Position numbers and translations under genes: made by a program
Assembly: GCA_023428295.1 (NCBI GenBank)
Contig: JAEYYV010000123.1
Span: forward strand, 1-17,575
Reading direction: 5' to 3'
DNA length: 17,575 bases
DNA from: Pseudomonadota bacterium
Lineage (GTDB): Bacteria; Myxococcota_A; Polyangia; Haliangiales; Haliangiaceae
Notes under the pieces: generated by a model
Told to the model about the DNA's origin: nothing
The model's database searches: none
What the model saw: the letters and a program-made list of their open reading frames with translations, nothing else
In this document: one piece after another, positions 13,887 to 17,575 of the stretch
Layout: every line of letters starts with the position of its first letter
Numbering within the stretch: the first letter of the stretch is position 1

Positions 13887-15200
13887 ATGGCAACTCCCAT
13901 CAAAGACCGGGTGTTCCGCGATCCGGTGCATGGACTCATCGAGTTCAAAGGTAAGGACCGCCCGATCGCCGATCTGCTCGACACGCACGCGATGCAGCGG
14001 CTGCGGCGGATCAAGCAGATGGGATTTGCGTGGCTCGTGTATCCGGGCGCGGAGCACTCGCGCTTCGGTCATGCGCTCGGCGCGTTTCACATCGCGCAGC
14101 GCGTGTCGCGGCGGTTGGATCTAGAAGAAGGGTTGGCGCGCAAGGTGCGCGTCGCGGCGCTGTTGCATGACGTGGGGCATGGCCCGTTCTCGCACGCGTG
14201 GGAGCACGTGTTTCCGGGCAACGATCACGAGCGATGGGGCGCGCGGATCGTGGCGGAGAACGCCGAGCTGAGGGATGCGCTCGAGCAGCTCGAGTTAGGG
14301 ATGGTCGAGGGGCTGTCGGGGTTCTTTAACAAGAAGAGCGGGTTTCGGCCGCGATTCGCGCGGAAGCTGGTGAGCTCGCAGCTCGACGTGGATCGGCTGG
14401 ACTACCTGCTGCGCGATGGTCATTACTCGGGCGCCGGATACGCGACGTATGACCTCGATTGGATCATTCACGCGATCCAGGTCGGCAACGTTCACGCGGA
14501 CAACGACGATCCGTCGGATCTGGTCATCGACTATCGACGCGGCATGTACGCCGTCGAGCAGTACCTGTTCGCGCGCTCGTATATGTACGCGCAGGTCTAT
14601 CACCACAAGACGGTGCGCGCGGCGGAGTGGATGTTCATCAAGACGCTCGAGCGGTTCGCGCAGCTCGCGCGGCAGGGAGCGGAGCCGCGTGGGTTGCCGA
14701 TCGCGGCGGAGATGGCGCGCGGGGCGACGGTGAGCGTCGACGACTATCTGCGGCTGCACGACATCTCGCTGTCGACGGCGATGGACGCGTGGGCCGGGCG
14801 CGACGGCGAGCGCGCGGCCGATGGCGTGTTGTTCGATCTGGCGAGTCGGCTCGTCGATCGGCGCTTGTTCAAGACGTTCGACCTGGGCGACGACAAGGCA
14901 GCGGCGGATCGGTTGTGGCCGCAGGCGCTCGAGGTCGCGCAGCAACGGTTCGGTGCGCACGCTACGAGCTACGTGCACCTGGATACCGCGCGGCAGGTCG
15001 GCTACCTCGCGGCGGATGACGACGAGCTGCACGTGATCGATCATCCGCGCTATGGCGCCGTGACGTTGTCGCGATTGCTCGAGGACATGCCACTCGGTCA
15101 ACCGATGTCGGCGATCCGTCTTATTTATGCACCCGAGCTGGGAGAAGCACTGAGACCACTCGTCGAGCACGCACTCGGCCGCGGGCGCGGTCGTAAGTAA
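13887..15200 (+). CDS. HD-domain phosphohydrolase (dGTPase/SAMHD1-like)
   Basis: This encodes 437 aa. The N-terminus MATPIKDRVFRDPVHGLIEF is the typical start of YwfO/SAMHD1-type HD proteins and fixes the ATG at 13887. Metal-site residues are all present: His57/His62 in AEHSRFGHALGAFH, His94-Asp95 in ALLHDVGHGPFSH, and Asp167/169 in SSQLDVDRLDYLLRD. Later segments (YRRGMYAVEQYLFARSYMYA, VYHHKTVRAAEWMF) are conserved in the same group. Members remove triphosphate from dNTPs or act as related nucleotide hydrolases; the exact substrate is unknown. An upstream extension to 13818 has no support. The gene is followed after 29 bp by the oxidoreductase. Confidence 0.92.
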   Translation: MATPIKDRVFRDPVHGLIEFKGKDRPIADLLDTHAMQRLRRIKQMGFAWLVYPGAEHSRFGHALGAFHIAQRVSRRLDLEEGLARKVRVAALLHDVGHGPFSHAWEHVFPGNDHERWGARIVAENAELRDALEQLELGMVEGLSGFFNKKSGFRPRFARKLVSSQLDVDRLDYLLRDGHYSGAGYATYDLDWIIHAIQVGNVHADNDDPSDLVIDYRRGMYAVEQYLFARSYMYAQVYHHKTVRAAEWMFIKTLERFAQLARQGAEPRGLPIAAEMARGATVSVDDYLRLHDISLSTAMDAWAGRDGERAADGVLFDLASRLVDRRLFKTFDLGDDKAAADRLWPQALEVAQQRFGAHATSYVHLDTARQVGYLAADDDELHVIDHPRYGAVTLSRLLEDMPLGQPMSAIRLIYAPELGEALRPLVEHALGRGRGRK

Positions 15201-15213
15201 CGCTCAACCTCGA

Positions 15214-15219
15214 TATGCT
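15214..15219 (+). promoter_or_regulatory. -10-like TATGCT before the oxidoreductase gene
   Basis: TATGCT lies ten bases before the ATG at 15230, with no Shine-Dalgarno sequence. The spacing would give a very short leader or a leaderless transcript. Confidence 0.4.
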
Positions 15220-15229
15220 CCGCCGTTGA

Positions 15230-17575
15230 ATGGGAAAGCAACGGATCGCGATCCTGGGCGGTGGCGTGGGCGCGCTGATGGCAGCGTTCGAGATCACCGA
15301 CGCGGACGGCTGGCAGGACGACTTCGACATCACCGTCTACCAGCTCGGATGGAGGCTCGGCGGCAAGGGCGCGTCGGGCCGCAACGCGGAGCACGAGCAG
15401 CGCATCGAGGAGCACGGGCTCCACATTCTCCTCGGGTTCTACGAGAACGCGTTCAAGGTCCTGAAGAAGGCGTACGGTCTCCTCGGCCGCGATCCGTCGA
15501 AGCCGCTCGCGACGTGGCAGGACGCGTTCAAGCCGCACGACTACGTCGTCCTCATGGAGCAGCTGAAGGACGCGAGCTACGTACCGTGGGTGATGAACTT
15601 CCCGCCGAACTCGGGTGTGCCGGGTGACGGCGGCGTGCTGCCGACGCCGGCGCAGCTCGTGGAGATGACGATCGGTTGGCTCAAGCAGATCTTCGACCGC
15701 TCGAAGAAGCTGCCCGACCGTCATCAGAACCTCGAGGCCGCGCACCTGCACGCCAAGCTCGGCAATCACGACCGCGTGCTCGACGAGCTCGAGAAGGTGC
15801 ACGCCTGGTTGCACGACAAGGTCCGCGGCTTCGAGGACGATCTCGAAGCGGCCATCGATTGGCGCCGCGACTTCATCACGTGCGACCTCGGGTTCGCCGC
15901 GATGCGCGGTGTGATCGAGAGCGGCGTCGTTCGATCGGGCGATTGGTTCACGCAGGACCATCTCGACTTCCGCGCGTGGCTCCTGAAGTACGGCGCGCAC
16001 ACGATCTCCGTGAACAGCGCGTACATCACCGGCATGTACGACCTCGGCTTCTCGCTCGAGGGACAAGTCGGCGCGGGCACCGCGATCAACGGCATCCTCC
16101 GCATGTGCTGGACCTACAAGGGCGCGGTCATGTGGAAGATGCAGGCGGGCATGGGCGACACGATCTTCGTGCCGCTCTACGAGGTGCTGAAGAACCGCGG
16201 CGTGAAGTTCGAGTTCTTCCATCGCGTCGACGAGATCACGCTGTCCAAGGAAGGCACGTACGTCGAGACGATCACCATCGGCCGGCAAGCGACGCCCAAG
16301 AGCGGCTCGTACGATCCTCTCGTCTCGGTGCTCGATCTCGAGTGCTGGCCGAGCGAGCCGAAGTACGAGCTGCTCGAGCAAGGCGACGCGCTGAAGCGCG
16401 GCGAGGTGAACCTCGAGGACTGGTGGACCTCGTGGAAGGATCCCGCGGAGCCGCTCGTGCTGACCTTCGGGGCCGAGACGAACGGCTTCGATCGCGTCAT
16501 CCTCGGCTGCTCGATCGGCATCTTCGAGTACATCGCGAAGGACATCATCGCGAAGAACAAGCCGTTCCGCGACATGGTCGCGAACGTGAAGACCACGCAG
16601 ACCCAAGCAGCGCAGCTGTGGCTGACGCCGGATCTCGCGGGCCTCGGCTGGACGCTCGAGAGCCCCGTGCTCGACGGCTACGCCGAGCCGATGGACACGT
16701 GGGCCGACATGACGCACCTCCTCGGGCGCGAGGACTGGTCGAAGAGCCCGGTGGTGCCGAAGAACCTCGCGTATCTGTGCTCGCCGCTTCCGGATACGGT
16801 GTGGCCATTGCCGCCGCGCTCGGATCACACGTACGCCGAGAAGCAGAACGAGGCGATCAAGGCCAACGCGATCTCGTGGCTGCAGAAGAGCAGCGCCGGG
16901 CTGTGGCCTGCCACGCAGAAGAACGGAGATTTCAACTGGGACCTCTTGGTCGGCTCTGACGCGACGGGCCCGGCGCGCTTCGACTCGCAGTATTGGATCG
17001 CCACGTGGAATCCGTCAGACCGCTACGTGCTCGCGATGCCGAACAGCGTCCAATACCGCCTGACGACGCAGGGCCACGGCATCGGCAACCTGTACCTCGC
17101 GGGCGACTACATCAAGACGGGCATGAATGTCGGCTGCGTCGAAGCAGCGACGATGGGCGGCATGCACGCGTCGCGCGCGATCTGCGGGCGCCCGGAGCAC
17201 ATCGTCGGCGATCTCACCGACGAGCAGGAAGAAGCGTCGAAGACGTGGAAGCCCGGCGCGGGTTCGTCGTCGGGAAGCCCCTCGGGCTCGTCGACACCAG
17301 GCTCGTCGGGTTCCGGCTCGTGGTCCGGTGGTTCGTCGCGATCGCCCGCATCGATCTTCGACGCGCTCGCCGAAGGCGCGACCGAGCTCGTGACGTCGAT
17401 CATGACCGCGGCGTCGGACCTCGCGAAGCAGATCTCGTCGATGGTCGGCGGCGGCCATCGGCCCCAGAACAGCTCGTCGGGGTCGTCGGGGTCGTCGTCG
17501 GGGTCGTCGTCGGGCTCGTCGTCGGGCTCGTCGGGCGGGGCGGCGTCAGCGGTCGCGAGTCGACCTGCCTATATC
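15230..17575 (+). CDS. FAD-dependent oxidoreductase, phytoene-desaturase/amine-oxidase-like (3' end outside window)
   Basis: There are at least 782 codons, still open at the window end. The N-terminus KQRIAILGGGVGALMAAFEI is a Rossmann dinucleotide motif. It is followed by the GWRLGGKGASGRN signature and EEHGLHILLGFYENAF, both typical of the carotenoid desaturase / HpnE / flavin amine-oxidase group. The C-terminal FAD motif is NLYLAGDYIKTGMNVGCVEA (Asp near 626), then MGGMHASRAI. The middle carries long insertions (TYKGAVMWKMQAGMGDTIFV; LECWPSEPKYELLEQG), so the catalytic part is larger than in simple desaturases. From about residue 675 the protein has a Ser/Gly-rich tail, interrupted by an amphipathic segment, SIFDALAEGATELVTSIMTA. 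The substrate is unknown, perhaps a lipid or isoprenoid. Confidence 0.88.
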   Translation, partial: MGKQRIAILGGGVGALMAAFEITDADGWQDDFDITVYQLGWRLGGKGASGRNAEHEQRIEEHGLHILLGFYENAFKVLKKAYGLLGRDPSKPLATWQDAFKPHDYVVLMEQLKDASYVPWVMNFPPNSGVPGDGGVLPTPAQLVEMTIGWLKQIFDRSKKLPDRHQNLEAAHLHAKLGNHDRVLDELEKVHAWLHDKVRGFEDDLEAAIDWRRDFITCDLGFAAMRGVIESGVVRSGDWFTQDHLDFRAWLLKYGAHTISVNSAYITGMYDLGFSLEGQVGAGTAINGILRMCWTYKGAVMWKMQAGMGDTIFVPLYEVLKNRGVKFEFFHRVDEITLSKEGTYVETITIGRQATPKSGSYDPLVSVLDLECWPSEPKYELLEQGDALKRGEVNLEDWWTSWKDPAEPLVLTFGAETNGFDRVILGCSIGIFEYIAKDIIAKNKPFRDMVANVKTTQTQAAQLWLTPDLAGLGWTLESPVLDGYAEPMDTWADMTHLLGREDWSKSPVVPKNLAYLCSPLPDTVWPLPPRSDHTYAEKQNEAIKANAISWLQKSSAGLWPATQKNGDFNWDLLVGSDATGPARFDSQYWIATWNPSDRYVLAMPNSVQYRLTTQGHGIGNLYLAGDYIKTGMNVGCVEAATMGGMHASRAICGRPEHIVGDLTDEQEEASKTWKPGAGSSSGSPSGSSTPGSSGSGSWSGGSSRSPASIFDALAEGATELVTSIMTAASDLAKQISSMVGGGHRPQNSSSGSSGSSSGSSSGSSSGSSGGAASAVASRPAYI
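17474..17536 (+). repeat. TCG-rich microsatellite encoding a Ser/Gly tail
   Basis: Tandem 9- and 12-bp variants (TCGTCGGGG, TCGTCGTCGGGG, TCGTCGTCGGGC) encode repeated Ser-Ser-Gly units in frame in the oxidoreductase tail. Confidence 0.85.

Noticed and set aside
15125..16828. 567-aa minus-strand frame and a 427-aa plus-strand frame within the oxidoreductase
   Set aside because: Both are shadows. The frame starting at 15230 carries the Rossmann and FAD motifs.

Overview
The window looks like a chromosomal segment of a GC-rich myxobacterium (Myxococcota, probably the Polyangiales side). The strongest sign is a MYXO-CTERM-type C-terminus (Gly/Ser-rich linker, Cys, hydrophobic helix, Arg run) on the secreted protein at 13044-13772. 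It is supported by several lipoproteins with long low-complexity linkers, a Cys-rich von Willebrand A (VWA) lipoprotein and strongly GC-biased codon use. No rRNA, tRNA or CRISPR array was seen.

Region 1 (1 to about 2000) is a tandem array of six diverged units of roughly 317-470 bp. Every unit carries the palindrome GATCCGCGGATC, and most carry GCCCACGTGGGC. The distances between units are never multiples of three, so the array is not a coding repeat. Region 2 (about 2005-2943) is a graveyard of mobile genes: the 3' end of an IS66-type transposase (minus strand, two frameshifts) is joined to the 3' part of an HNH nuclease gene (plus strand).

Region 3 (3147-8745) holds ordinary genes. They are a VWA lipoprotein with a clear terminator; a HARE-HTH protein followed by a GNAT acetyltransferase; an unrecognised 399-aa protein; and a 4xCxxC zinc-finger-like protein divergent from a RecB/Cas4-like 4Fe-4S nuclease. 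The nuclease gene overlaps a gene for a degenerate histidine-kinase-like protein.

Region 4 (8756-13772) is entirely on the minus strand. In transcription order it encodes an LPMO-like MYXO-CTERM protein, a CusF-like copper lipoprotein, a STAS-like protein, FdhD, a large Ser-type sulfatase lipoprotein and a small protein apparently coupled to the sulfatase. Region 5 (13887-17575) is on the plus strand: an HD-domain phosphohydrolase and a large FAD-dependent oxidoreductase with a Ser/Gly tail that runs off the window.

Two themes stand out. First, seven genes lacking a Shine-Dalgarno sequence have a TANNNT hexamer 6-10 nt before the start codon, which suggests widespread leaderless transcription. 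Second, an apparent copper pair (LPMO-like protein plus CusF-like lipoprotein) and a nuclease / zinc-finger / kinase-like trio look like functional modules. I see no complete known defence system. The least explained element is the tandem palindromic array.
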